Shown: positions 34,716 to 45,502 of the stretch, in pieces
Numbering within the stretch: the first letter of the stretch is position 1
How the letters are laid out: the number at the start of each line of letters is the position of its first letter
From: Streptomyces hygroscopicus
GTDB lineage: Bacteria; Actinomycetota; Actinomycetes; Streptomycetales; Streptomycetaceae
Reading direction: 5' to 3'
NCBI GenBank assembly: GCA_002021875.1
Contig: CP018627.1
Location: 5,828,001-5,892,000 of the forward strand
Length of the DNA: 64,000 bases
Program-made: the position numbers and the translations under genes
The notes under the pieces: generated by a model
What the model was told of the DNA's origin: nothing
What the model saw: only the letters and a program-made list of their open reading frames with translations
The model's database searches: none

Positions 34716-36143
34716 TCAGCGGCGGGGGCGGTGGCCGCGTTCCTGCCGCGGGGGCTTCTGGTCGGCGCCCGGCAGGGTCGGCTTGGGGAGGTTCTCGACG
34801 TCCTTCTTGGCCTGCTCCAACTGCTCGGCCGTGTCGTCCGGCAGCTTCGGCGGCTTCGGCGCGGCGTGCGAGAAGCCGAAAGCCGAGGTGAGGTCGCCGA
34901 AGGTACGGCGGCGCCACTGGCTGATGTTCGGCTCCTCGACCCCGGTCAGCCGCTCCAGGAACTGCAGTACCGAGGTGTGGTCGAACGCCTGGCCCGCGGC
35001 CCAGCCGCCCACCGTCCACGGCGAGACGATCAGGCAGGGCACCCGGAAGCCGCCGCCGATGGGCAGGCCGCCCACGAACTCGTCCACGGTCCCCTGCTTG
35101 GGGGTGGGCGGCGGGACGTGGTCGAACAGACCGTCGTTCTCGTCGTAGTTGAGGACGAAGACGGTCTTGCGCCAGACCTCCGGGTTCGACGCGATGGCCT
35201 CGATCTTCGAGGCCACGTAGTCGGCGCCGGCGGCGGGCAGATAGTCCGGGTGCTCGGACTGGGTGCTGGTGGGGATGATCCAGGAGACAGTCGGCAGCCG
35301 GTCGTTGCGGGCGTCTTCCTCGAACGTCCCGGCGGGGCTGACCACCATGCCGCGGTCGTGCAGCGGATCGCCGGGCTTGGCATCCCGGAACTGCTGGAAC
35401 TGCTCCAGCAGATTGCAGCCGTAGTCGTCCTCCTCCTGGTACACCTTCCAGCTCACACCCGCCTGCTGGAGGCGCTCGGCGTACGTCGTCCAGCGGTACG
35501 GCCGCGGGGCGGTGTTGTCCAGGATCGGGCCGCCCTTGCCGCCCGTCGGGTCGATGGTGCCCGTCATCCAGTACAGCCGGTTGGGCCAGGTGGGGCCGAA
35601 GACCGAGCAGAAGTAGTTGTCGCAGATCGTGAACGCCTCGGCGAGCGCGAACTGGAACGGGATGTCCGCACGGGTGTGGTAGCCCATGACGTACGGGCCG
35701 TTCTTGCCGTCGGCCTTACGGTGCGCGGGCAGCCACTTGTCCATGGCGCCGTTGTTCCACGCCTCGTGCTGCACCGACCAGGCGTGACTGGTGGAGGGGA
35801 TCGCCTGGGCGCTGGTGGAGTGGGTGTCCAGGTGGAACGGGAGCAGATAGCCGTCCGGGTTCTCCTCGTCCGGCTGGTAGAAGACGGACTTGCCGGTGGA
35901 GAGGGTCAGGGCGTCCGGGTCCGCGAAACCGCGCACTCCCTTGAGGGTGCCGAAGTAGTGGTCGAACGAGCGGTTCTCCTGCATCAGCAGGACGACGTGC
36001 TCGATGTCGTGGAGGGAGCCGCCCTTGGCCGGGCCGGCGGCTATCGCCCGCTGCACACTCGGCGGCAACAGCGACGCCGCCGCGCCCACACCGAGCGAGC
36101 CGGCGGCGGCACCGAGAAGTCTACGGCGGGTGAAGTCGGGCAT
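34716..36143 (-). CDS. Tat-exported phosphoesterase / phospholipase C-like protein
   Basis: This 475-residue protein starts with a twin-arginine signal (FTRRRLLGAAAGSLGVGAAA) and belongs to the phosphoesterase family PF04185 that includes bacterial phospholipase C and acid phosphatases. Family motifs are HVVLLMQENRSFDHYFGTL, FCSVFGPTWPNRLYWMTG, VLNYDENDGLFDHVPPP and PCLIVSPWTVGG. It would act outside the cell on phospholipid or phosphate esters; the substrate is unknown. ATG 36143 is chosen because it begins directly at the signal peptide; the frame extends 21 codons upstream. The C-terminus is Pro/Lys/Arg-rich. Confidence 0.87.
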   Translation of the reverse strand: MPDFTRRRLLGAAAGSLGVGAAASLLPPSVQRAIAAGPAKGGSLHDIEHVVLLMQENRSFDHYFGTLKGVRGFADPDALTLSTGKSVFYQPDEENPDGYLLPFHLDTHSTSAQAIPSTSHAWSVQHEAWNNGAMDKWLPAHRKADGKNGPYVMGYHTRADIPFQFALAEAFTICDNYFCSVFGPTWPNRLYWMTGTIDPTGGKGGPILDNTAPRPYRWTTYAERLQQAGVSWKVYQEEDDYGCNLLEQFQQFRDAKPGDPLHDRGMVVSPAGTFEEDARNDRLPTVSWIIPTSTQSEHPDYLPAAGADYVASKIEAIASNPEVWRKTVFVLNYDENDGLFDHVPPPTPKQGTVDEFVGGLPIGGGFRVPCLIVSPWTVGGWAAGQAFDHTSVLQFLERLTGVEEPNISQWRRRTFGDLTSAFGFSHAAPKPPKLPDDTAEQLEQAKKDVENLPKPTLPGADQKPPRQERGHRPRR

Positions 36144-36258
36144 AACGCCTCTTTCTCGTTGAGCGCGTGAGAGATCGTCAGACCGCTTCGACTCTCTCGC
36201 CCGCAAGGCAACGAGGAAGAGGAGAATTGCGTGAACGATGCATCAAGGCATCGCAAAG

Positions 36259-36290
36259 GCACCAAGAGCCGCTAAAGCGGCTCTTGGTGC
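36259..36290 (-). terminator. Terminator downstream of the dipeptidase gene
   Basis: Perfect 15-bp inverted repeat (arms 36259-36273 and 36276-36290, GCACCAAGAGCCGCT and complement) 33 nt after the dipeptidase stop and upstream of the phosphoesterase start. Confidence 0.8.
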
Positions 36291-36323
36291 GTCAGGTTGG
36301 TCAGTGCGCCGGGCGGCGGTGCG

Positions 36324-37523
<1,200 letters not shown>

Positions 37524-37836
37524 CCTGGCATTTTCGTCCGTGGCTCGGCCGAAGTCACGTGTTGGGGTGCGGCGCGTGTGCGGTGGGGGGCGCCTGCGGC
37601 GGGCCATGCCCCCACCCCGCCCCTTCCCGAAACTGGGGGCTTCGCCCCCAACCCCCCGCTTTCGGGGGCTCCGCCCCCGGGCCCCCGCCCCGGACCCCGC
37701 TCCTCAAACGCCGGAGGGGCTGGATATGGCGATCCTGGTCCGGACCCCGCTCCTCAATCGCCGGAGAGGCTGGAAAACGCGGCCCGGGCCGGGAGGCACC
37801 GGCCCGGACCGGGATGCGCCTCCCGGGGCACGGGAT
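37524..37836. repeat. Intergenic block of Streptomyces-type interspersed repeats
   Basis: 313 nt without a gene. It holds a GGGGGCTTCGCCCCC-type hairpin block (about 37636-37690) and two copies 50 bp apart of a 34-bp element beginning CGGACCCCGCTCCTCAA (37691-37724 and 37741-37774, differing at a few positions). I recall elements of this kind scattered through many Streptomyces genomes. Confidence 0.7.
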
Positions 37837-38361
37837 TCAGCGGCCGAAGCCGAAAGCGTCGGCCCCGTCCACCTTGGCCCGCAGGCGCTTGCCCTTTTCC
37901 GTGGCCTGGGCGTTGAGTTCGTCCTGGAACTCGCACATGCGCGCCTGGAGTCCGGGGTCGTGTGCGGCCAGGATTCGGGCGGCGAGCAGGCCCGCGTTGC
38001 GGGCGCCGCCGACGGAGACGGTGGCCACCGGGACGCCCGCGGGCATCTGGACGATCGACAGCAGGGAGTCCATGCCGTCGAGGTACTTCAGCGGTACGGG
38101 CACCCCGATGACCGGCAGCGGGGTGACGGACGCGAGCATGCCCGGGAGGTGGGCGGCGCCGCCCGCGCCCGCGATGATGGCCTTGAGGCCGCGGGACGCC
38201 GCGTTCTCCCCGTAGGCGACCATCTCGCGCGGCATGCGGTGGGCCGAGACGACGTCCACCTCATACGGGATCTCGAACTCGTCGAGGGCCTTGGCCGCTT
38301 CTTCCATGACGGGCCAGTCGGAGTCGGAGCCCATGACGATGCCGATCACAGGAGCGCTCAT
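37837..38361 (-). CDS. purE: N5-carboxyaminoimidazole ribonucleotide mutase
   Basis: This 174-residue PurE converts N5-CAIR to CAIR in purine synthesis. The signature [20 protein letters not shown], the active-site [31 protein letters not shown] and [20 protein letters not shown] are all present. The start overlaps the purK stop by 4 nt, so translation is coupled. The C-terminus ([17 protein letters not shown]) is slightly extended. Confidence 0.95.
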   Translation of the reverse strand: MSAPVIGIVMGSDSDWPVMEEAAKALDEFEIPYEVDVVSAHRMPREMVAYGENAASRGLKAIIAGAGGAAHLPGMLASVTPLPVIGVPVPLKYLDGMDSLLSIVQMPAGVPVATVSVGGARNAGLLAARILAAHDPGLQARMCEFQDELNAQATEKGKRLRAKVDGADAFGFGR

Positions 38362-39506
38362 TCGGTGATGGTCCCTCGGAGGTAGTCGGCAGCGTGCCGG
38401 CCGCGCTCGCGCACATCGGCCAGGTCGTCGCCATAGGTGTTGACGTGGCCGACCTTGCGCCCGGGCTTCACGTCCTTGCCATACATATGGATCTTGAGCG
38501 CCGGGTCGCGCGCCATGCAGTGCAGATACGCCCCGTACATATCGGGGTAGTCGCCGCCGAGCACATTGGTCATCACGGTCCACGGCGCGCGCGGCCGCGG
38601 ATCGCCGAGCGGGAGGTCCAGCACGGCCCGCACATGGTTGGCGAACTGGGAGGTGACGGCGCCGTCCTGGGTCCAGTGACCGGAGTTGTGCGGGCGCATC
38701 GCCAGCTCGTTGACCAGCAGCCGGCCGTCGCGGGTCTCGAACAGCTCGACCGCGAGATGGCCGACCACCCCGAGCTCCGCCGCGATCTTCAGCGCCATCT
38801 CCTGCGCCGTGCCGGACAGCTCCTCGGAGAGGCCGGGGGCCGGGGCGATCACGGTGTCGCAGACCCCGTCCACCTGGATCGACTCCACGACGGGGTAGGC
38901 CACGGCCTGGCCGTGCGGGGACCGTACGACATTGGCGGCGAGCTCACGGGCGAAGTCGACCATCTCCTCGGCGAGGACAGGGACCCCCGCGCGGAACGGC
39001 TCGGCCGCCTCCTCCACGCCGCGGACGACCCAGACGCCCTTGCCGTCGTAACCGCCGCGCACCGTCTTGAGGACGACCGGAAATCCGTCGCCCTCCCCCG
39101 CTTCCGCCGCGAACCGCGCGACGTCCTCGGGGTCGGCCACGATGCGGTGGCGGGGGCACGGCACACCGGCCTCGCTCAGCCGCTCGCGCATCACCCCCTT
39201 GTCCTGGGCGTGCAGCAGCGCCTCGACTCCGGGGCGGATAACCACGCCATCCGCTTCCAGGGCGCGCAGATGCTCCGCCGGGACATGCTCGTGGTCGAAC
39301 GTGACCACATCACAGCCTTGTGCGAAAGCCCGAAGAACGTCCAGGTCGCGGTAGTCGCCGATGACGACATCGCTGACCACCTGGGCCGCCGAGTCCTGGG
39401 GGGTGTCACTGAGCAGCTTGAACCTGATGCCGAGGGGGATGCCCGCCTCATGGGTCATACGGGCGAGCTGGCCGCCACCGACCATGCCGACTACCGGGAA
39501 TGTCAC
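38358..39506 (-). CDS. purK: 5-(carboxyamino)imidazole ribonucleotide synthase
   Basis: This 382-residue ATP-grasp enzyme makes N5-CAIR from AIR, bicarbonate and ATP, feeding Pur[79 protein letters not shown] and [16 protein letters not shown] are typical. GTG 39506 is used; GGGAGG sits directly against it, closer than usual. It is divergent from the GtrA gene. Confidence 0.94.
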   Translation of the reverse strand: MTFPVVGMVGGGQLARMTHEAGIPLGIRFKLLSDTPQDSAAQVVSDVVIGDYRDLDVLRAFAQGCDVVTFDHEHVPAEHLRALEADGVVIRPGVEALLHAQDKGVMRERLSEAGVPCPRHRIVADPEDVARFAAEAGEGDGFPVVLKTVRGGYDGKGVWVVRGVEEAAEPFRAGVPVLAEEMVDFARELAANVVRSPHGQAVAYPVVESIQVDGVCDTVIAPAPGLSEELSGTAQEMALKIAAELGVVGHLAVELFETRDGRLLVNELAMRPHNSGHWTQDGAVTSQFANHVRAVLDLPLGDPRPRAPWTVMTNVLGGDYPDMYGAYLHCMARDPALKIHMYGKDVKPGRKVGHVNTYGDDLADVRERGRHAADYLRGTITE

Positions 39507-39669
39507 CCTCCCAGGGTAACTTCCTCCGCCGACCGGCCCTGACCTGCGTTGGAGGAACCTCCAGAGATACGCACCGGACACTTGATCGCGGCCTGAAGGG
39601 CACGGGGCACGGCCGCTGGTTAGCATGGGGGGATGGACGACACCGACGGGACGGGGCTGAACGATCACC

Positions 39670-40197
39670 ATGAGTGAACGGAGCACACTCGGCGGGCTGC
39701 GCGCCCAGATGGGGCAACTGGCCCGCGAGATCGCGAAGTTCGGGGTGGTCGGCGGTGCCGGCGTCTTCGTCAATCTCGCGGTGTTCAACCTGGTCCGCAG
39801 CGTCACCGAACTGCCGGTGGTGCGGGCCAGCATCGTGGCCACGGTGGTCGCCACCGGCTTCAACTACGTGGGCTACCGCTACTTCACCTACCGGGACCGC
39901 GACAAGCAGGGCCGCACCAAGGAGCTCAGCCTCTTTCTGCTGTTCAGCGCCATCGGCCTGATCATCGAGAACGGTGTGCTCTACGCCGCCACCTACGGCT
40001 TCGGGTGGGACAGCTCGCTGCAGAGCAATGTGTTCAAGTTCCTCGGCATCGGCCTGGGCACCCTCTTCCGCTTCTGGTCCTACCGGACCTGGGTGTTCCG
40101 GACACTGCCCGCGCGGGACACCGTCGTGTGCGCGGAAGCCTTCCTGTCGGACGCGCCGCCCGCCCAGGCCACCCGTAAGCAGCCGGTCCGCAAGTAG
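39670..40197 (+). CDS. GtrA family membrane protein
   Basis: This 175-residue protein has four predicted membrane segments (about 22-45, 52-73, 88-110, 122-142) and the family motifs KFGVVGGAGVFVNLAVFNLV, VATGFNYVGYRYFTYRDRD and FWSYRTWVF. GtrA proteins are thought to help flip or carry lipid-linked sugars in wall or O-antigen modification. ATG 39670 overlaps a small gap of 163 nt from the divergent purK. The cytoplasmic tail is polar. Confidence 0.88.
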   Translation: MSERSTLGGLRAQMGQLAREIAKFGVVGGAGVFVNLAVFNLVRSVTELPVVRASIVATVVATGFNYVGYRYFTYRDRDKQGRTKELSLFLLFSAIGLIIENGVLYAATYGFGWDSSLQSNVFKFLGIGLGTLFRFWSYRTWVFRTLPARDTVVCAEAFLSDAPPAQATRKQPVRK

Positions 40198-40221
40198 CGC
40201 CCGAGGGGCCTCGGGCGCCGC

Positions 40222-41472
40222 TCAGGAGCCCGAGGCGTCCTCGGCCTCCCGGCTGAGGAAGAGCGCGAACACCGGCGGATACTGCTGCAGCAGCTCCAGC
40301 CGCCCGCCGTCCGCCTCGGCCAGATCCCGTGCGACGGCCAGCCCGAGCCCGGTGGAGTTCCGTCCGCTGACCGTCCGCTCGAAGACCCGCGCCCCCAGGT
40401 CCGGGGAGACCCCCGGACCCTCGTCGGAGACCTCCACCACGGCCTGGTTGCCGGTGACCCGGGTACGCAGCGCGACCGTGCCGTCACCGTGCATCAGCGA
40501 GTTCTCGATCAGCGTCGCCAGCACCTGGGCGACCGCGCCCGGGGTGCCCACGGCGCGCAGCCCCTTCTTGCCCGAGCGCACGATGGCGCGGCCCTCGCTG
40601 CGCGAGGCCGGGCGCCACTCCTCGATCTGCTGCTTGACGACCTCGTCCAGGTCGAAGGCGACCGCGGAGCCGCTGCGCGGATCGCGCGAATTGGTCAGCA
40701 GCCGCTGGACGACGTCGGTGAGCCGCTCCACCTGCCCCAGCGCGATCGTCGCCTCCTCCTTGACCGTCTCCGGGTCGTCGGTGAGCGTGATCTCCTCCAG
40801 CCGCATCGACAGCGCGGTCAGCGGCGTACGGAGCTGATGCGAGGCGTCGGCGGCCAGCCGCCGCTCCGCGGTGAGCATCCGGGCGATGCGCTCGGCGCTC
40901 CCGTCCAGCACATCGGCGACCCGGTCCAGCTCCGGCACCCCGTAGCGCCGGTGGCGCGGCCGGGGGTCCCCGGAGCCCAGCCGCTCGGCGGTCTCCGCGA
41001 GGTCGGTGAGCGGGGCGGAGAGCCGGTGCGCCTGGCGTACGGCGAGGGCGACGGCGGCGAGCACGGCGAGCAGCGCGACGGCGAGGATGATCAGCATGGT
41101 GCGGCCGACCTCGCGGCTCACCGTGGTCCGGGACGCCTCGACCCGTACGACCTCGCCCTGCTCACCCGGCTCCTCGGCGGAGATGACGCTGCCCGTGGGG
41201 CGCTTGCCGATCTCCACATTGCGGTGGTCGGGCATCCTGATCAGGGCATAGCGGCCGGGCTCGATCTGCTCGCGCAGCACTCTGGGGGTGACCCCCTCGC
41301 CCCCCAGCAGCCTGCTGTCGACGATGCTGACCAGGCGCACCGCGTCGGAGCTCACGCTCTCCTGGGCGCTGTTCTCGATGGTCCGCGTCTCGACGATGAC
41401 CAGCGACAGGCCGAAGACCGCGATGACGACGAGCACCACGGCCAGCGTGGAGTTGATCAAGCGACGGCGCAT
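40222..41472 (-). CDS. Sensor histidine kinase
   Basis: This 416-residue kinase has two membrane helices (about 9-30 and 123-147) enclosing an extracytoplasmic sensor of about 90 residues, a HAMP region, the phosphoacceptor box DASHQLRTPLTALSMRLEEI (about 210), and ATPase motifs LIENSLMHGDG, DEGPGVSPDLG and NSTGLGLAVARDLAEADGG. It would phosphorylate the response regulator whose stop lies 31 nt upstream. The signal is unknown. The gene is convergent with GtrA. Confidence 0.93.
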   Translation of the reverse strand: MRRRLINSTLAVVLVVIAVFGLSLVIVETRTIENSAQESVSSDAVRLVSIVDSRLLGGEGVTPRVLREQIEPGRYALIRMPDHRNVEIGKRPTGSVISAEEPGEQGEVVRVEASRTTVSREVGRTMLIILAVALLAVLAAVALAVRQAHRLSAPLTDLAETAERLGSGDPRPRHRRYGVPELDRVADVLDGSAERIARMLTAERRLAADASHQLRTPLTALSMRLEEITLTDDPETVKEEATIALGQVERLTDVVQRLLTNSRDPRSGSAVAFDLDEVVKQQIEEWRPASRSEGRAIVRSGKKGLRAVGTPGAVAQVLATLIENSLMHGDGTVALRTRVTGNQAVVEVSDEGPGVSPDLGARVFERTVSGRNSTGLGLAVARDLAEADGGRLELLQQYPPVFALFLSREAEDASGS

Positions 41473-41503
41473 TGCCCTACCGTGTCAGCCCTGGTCAGTT
41501 TCT

Positions 41504-42184
<681 letters not shown>

Positions 42185-42339
42185 GGGGGTGATGGTAGTC
42201 CGCTGAGGTCGGGGCACGGGGCGCGTACGGCGCGACGGACGGAGCACGGAAGGTTGCACGCCTCCGCCGTGAGCTATCTCTCACCGTCTCCAAGAGTGTC
42301 AAGTACGTGTCGTATGGTGAAACAACGTCTGTAGCACTC

Positions 42340-42433
42340 CTCCGGGACCTTTGGTGACGACGACGCACCCAAAGGTCTCTGTCATGTCCGGAGCGAGGAA
42401 GGGGCCGGCACGACCGGCCCGGACCACGTCCGG
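42340..42433 (+). promoter_or_regulatory. Structured 5' leader upstream of the POT transporter
   Basis: Nested complementary segments are seen: CTCCGG (42340-42345) with CCGGAG (42388-42393), and inside it GACCTTTGG (42346-42354) with CCAAAGGTC (42369-42377). Two further hairpins follow: GGGCCGG / CCGGCCC (42402-42420) and CCGGAC / GTCCGG (42419-42433). If transcribed this is a folded RNA leader; I do not recognise a known riboswitch class. Confidence 0.45.
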
Positions 42434-42509
42434 CGCTCAGTCGCTCAGCCATCCCCCCATGGGCGCTGGCCCTGTCGGCAGCGCTCTCTGAGCACGCAAG
42501 GAAACCACC

Positions 42510-44036
42510 ATGGCGTCCAGCCTGACGAAGGGCGCCACCGCGCAGGGGACCCCTGCCGGCGGCAAGACCTTCTTCGGCCACCCCCGCGGCCTGGCCACTC
42601 TCTTCATGATCGAGATGTGGGAGCGGTTCAGCTTCTACGGCATGCGGGCCCTCCTCGTGGTCTATCTGATCTCCGGCGGCCCCGACGCCAAGGCCGGCGG
42701 GCAGGGCGGCGGGCTCGGGCTGACCGAGGGCAACGCGGTGGCCATCTACTCGGTCTACCTGGCCATGGTCTATCTGCTGGCCATGCCGGGCGGCTGGTTC
42801 GGCGACCGGGTGTGGGGCCCGCGCAAGACGGTGATCATCGCGTCCGGGATCGTCATGGCCGGGCATCTGGCGCTCTCCGTCCCCGGCCAGGCGACCTTCT
42901 TCGTCGGCCTCGCCCTGGTGGCGCTCGGCTCCGGTCTGATCAAGGCCAACATCTCGACGATGGTGGGCCAGCTCTACGACGGTCCGCAGGACCCGCGCCG
43001 GGACGGCGGCTTCACCCTCTTCTACATCGGCATCAACGTTGGTGCCTTCGCCGCTCCGTTGGTGATCGGCACCGTCGGCCAGTCGTACAACTGGCACCTG
43101 GGCTTCGCGCTCGCCGCGCTGGGCATGGCACTGGGTCTGGTCCAGTTCCTGATCGGCACCCGCCATCTGAGCCCGGAGAGCAACGTCGTCCCCACCCCGC
43201 TGGCGACCGAGGAGCGCCGCTCCTGGCTGCGCAAGGCGATGATCTGGCTGATCGTCGCCGCGGTCTTCTACACCGGCGTGGTGCTCAGCGGGAGCTGGAC
43301 CCTCAACTGGGTGCTGATCCCGATCACCATCCTGGGCCTGATCATCCCGACCGGCGTGCTCATCCGGATCAAGCGCGACCGGGACCTCTCGGCCGTCGAG
43401 CAGACCAAGGTGAGCGGCTACATCTGGTTCTTCGTGGCCGCCGCCGTGTTCTGGATGATCTACGACCAGGGCGGTTCGACGCTGTCCGCCTTCGCCGAGT
43501 CCAAGACCGCGGACACGATCTTCGGGCTGCACTTCCCGTCCTCGTGGTTCCAGTCGGTCAACCCGCTGATGATCATGGCACTGGCCCCGGTCTTCGCCTG
43601 GCTGTGGCTGTGGCTGGCGCGGCGTGACCGGGAGCCGAACACCACGCTGAAGTTCGCGATGGCCCTGGTCCTGATCGGCGCCTCGTTCTTCGTCTTCGTC
43701 GTGCCGATGGGGATGGCCCAGGACGGGACCAAGGTCAGCCCGCTGTGGCTGGTGTCGATCTACATGGTCCAGACGATGGGTGAGCTGTGCCTGTCGCCGG
43801 TCGGCCTGTCGGTGACCACCAAGATGGCGCCGGCGAAGTACGCCAGCCAGATGATGGGCGTGTGGTTCCTGGCCGTGACCGCGGGCGACTGCGTCACGGG
43901 GCTGCTGTCCATCGCCGGGGTCGACCTGAGCGGCGTCGGGGTGATCACGCTGGAGGCGGCCCTGGCGGCGCTCGCGGGCTTCGCGGTCTTCATGTACCGG
44001 AAGAAGGTCGTGGCCCTGATGGCCGACGTCCACTGA
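42510..44036 (+). CDS. POT/PTR family proton-dependent peptide transporter
   Basis: This 508-residue protein has about 14 membrane segments. The POT signature MWERFSFYGMRALLVVYL (about 35-52), with Glu-x-x-Phe-x-Tyr, and GTGLIKANIS-type sequence (GSGLIKANISTMVGQLY, about 143-160) followed by FTLFYIGINVGAFAAPL are clear. It imports di- or tripeptides with protons. ATG 42510 has an AAGGAAA site. The 325-nt upstream region contains strong RNA-like hairpins, and a terminator follows the gene. Confidence 0.93.
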   Translation: MASSLTKGATAQGTPAGGKTFFGHPRGLATLFMIEMWERFSFYGMRALLVVYLISGGPDAKAGGQGGGLGLTEGNAVAIYSVYLAMVYLLAMPGGWFGDRVWGPRKTVIIASGIVMAGHLALSVPGQATFFVGLALVALGSGLIKANISTMVGQLYDGPQDPRRDGGFTLFYIGINVGAFAAPLVIGTVGQSYNWHLGFALAALGMALGLVQFLIGTRHLSPESNVVPTPLATEERRSWLRKAMIWLIVAAVFYTGVVLSGSWTLNWVLIPITILGLIIPTGVLIRIKRDRDLSAVEQTKVSGYIWFFVAAAVFWMIYDQGGSTLSAFAESKTADTIFGLHFPSSWFQSVNPLMIMALAPVFAWLWLWLARRDREPNTTLKFAMALVLIGASFFVFVVPMGMAQDGTKVSPLWLVSIYMVQTMGELCLSPVGLSVTTKMAPAKYASQMMGVWFLAVTAGDCVTGLLSIAGVDLSGVGVITLEAALAALAGFAVFMYRKKVVALMADVH

Positions 44037-44074
44037 CGTTCGCAGTGGTACGCCGCACTCGGTAGCGATACGAG

Positions 44075-44104
44075 GGGCCCGGCGCGGGAAACCGCGCCGG
44101 GCCC
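44075..44104. terminator. Terminator between the POT gene and the surface operon
   Basis: 13-bp perfect stem with GAAA loop (arms 44075-44087 and 44092-44104, GGGCCCGGCGCGG and complement). It lies between convergent stops at 44036 and 44131 and likely serves both. Confidence 0.85.
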
Positions 44105-44130
44105 TTCGCCGTTCGGTGTGGCCACTCGGT

Positions 44131-45501
44131 TCAGCGGGTGGTGCCACGCAGCTTGCGCCACGGGGTGAGGGTGAAGATGGCGCCGCCGAGCAGAACGGTG
44201 GTACCGGCGATCAGGGCGAGCGCCTTCAGCCCGCCGTGGTCACTGGCGCCGGTGTCGGCGAGCCCACCGCTGGTGGCCGAACCGCCGCTGCCCGAGGTGC
44301 CGCTGCCGCCGGAGGTGCCACCCCCGGAGCCGCTGCCCCCGGTCGTGCCACCGCCGGTCGTGTCACCGCCGGTGGTGCCGCCGGGCTGACCGGTGGTGTC
44401 CAGTTCGAGCGAGGCGCCGGGGTCCTTGGACGGGGTGCAGGTGGTGGTCGTACCGAGCGCCTTGACCGTCAGCACGCCGGGAGTGAGCGTCGACTTGCCG
44501 CTCGCGCCCGGCTTGTAGGTGCCGGTGAGGTCGGGGATCTCGATCGGATCACCGGACTTGATGGGCCCCTTGTTGGTCGGCCCCGCCACGGCGACGGTGC
44601 CCTTGTCGGCACCGCCGACCTTGACGGCCATCGACGGCTTGACCGAATCGGCGGGGATATCGGCCGGGCTGTCCATCACGGACTTGCCGAACTTCACGGT
44701 CAGCGCGAAGCTCCCGCCGCTCTTGGTGGCGTTGATCTGGACCGGGGAGGTCGCGTTCTTGTCGCCGATGGGGGTCTTGCAGGCGTAGGCGACCTCAACC
44801 TCCTTACCGGTGTACGAATCGTCTCCGCCGCCCCCGCCACCGGTGTTCCCGCTGGTCGTGCCGCTTGTGGTGCCGCTCGTGGTGCCACTGGTGGTACCGC
44901 TGGTCGTCCCGCTCGTCGTACCACTGGTGGTGCCGCTTGTCGTGCCGCCCGAACCGCTGCCGCCGTCCGTCACCTTGATGGTCGCGGCGGCCTTGACGGC
45001 CTCCTTCGCCGAGCACTTGGTGTCCGTGGACAGCGGCTTGCTGACGTTGATGTTGTAGCCGCCGGGCGTCAGCGTCACCTCGCCCGCCTTCGTGAGCTTC
45101 AGCTTCCCCTTCATGTCGGAGAGCTTCATCTCACCGCCCTTGGGGATCGCCGGGTTCTCCCGCGGCCCCTCCAGGGACAGGTCACCGGTCTGTGCGCCGC
45201 CCACCGTGATGGTGCCGGTCGGCAGGATGGTGTTGGCCTCCAGGTCGAGGATCGGCGGGTTCTTGGAGGCGGCCTGCACCGTCTTCCACACCACCTCGAC
45301 CTCCTCCCCGACCTTGGCCGTCGCCGGTGCCGTCACGGCCACGGTCGTGGTGCCCTCCACCGGCGGCAGACCGGAGATCGGAGGCGGTAGACACTCGGTC
45401 TTGTACGAGACCTCGGCGCCCGCCGCGCTGCCCGCGCCGAGCAGCACGCCCGCACCGCCGAGCAGCAGCGCGACAGCGGCCGCACTCACTCTTCGTCGCA
45501 T
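44131..45501 (-). CDS. Sortase-anchored surface protein (LADTG) with two Cys-pair domains
   Basis: This 456-residue protein has a signal peptide (1-30), two related beta-rich domains (about 31-155 and 205-345), each beginning with a Cys (TECLPPP; YACKTPIGDK) and ending with one (DTKCSA; TTTCTP), joined by a (TTSG)n linker. A second Gly/Ser/Thr spacer leads to LADTG, a membrane helix and a basic tail (TPWRKLRGTTR). That is a cell-wall sorting signal; LAxTG is the class E sortase type known in Streptomyces. The start lies 1 nt past the upstream stop. Function is unknown. Confidence 0.85.
   Translation of the reverse strand: MRRRVSAAAVALLLGGAGVLLGAGSAAGAEVSYKTECLPPPISGLPPVEGTTTVAVTAPATAKVGEEVEVVWKTVQAASKNPPILDLEANTILPTGTITVGGAQTGDLSLEGPRENPAIPKGGEMKLSDMKGKLKLTKAGEVTLTPGGYNINVSKPLSTDTKCSAKEAVKAAATIKVTDGGSGSGGTTSGTTSGTTSGTTSGTTSGTTSGTTSGTTSGNTGGGGGGDDSYTGKEVEVAYACKTPIGDKNATSPVQINATKSGGSFALTVKFGKSVMDSPADIPADSVKPSMAVKVGGADKGTVAVAGPTNKGPIKSGDPIEIPDLTGTYKPGASGKSTLTPGVLTVKALGTTTTCTPSKDPGASLELDTTGQPGGTTGGDTTGGGTTGGSGSGGGTSGGSGTSGSGGSATSGGLADTGASDHGGLKALALIAGTTVLLGGAIFTLTPWRKLRGTTR
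44849..44945. repeat. 12-bp tandem repeats coding for a Thr-Ser-Gly linker
   Basis: About eight variants of a 12-bp unit (such as GGTGCCGCTTGT) encode the (TTSG)n hinge between the two domains of the LADTG protein. Confidence 0.8.
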
Positions 45502-45502
45502 C

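Noticed and set aside
37600..37790. CRISPR array
   Set aside because: Only two similar units with a 16-bp spacing and no cas genes; it matches interspersed Streptomyces repeats instead.
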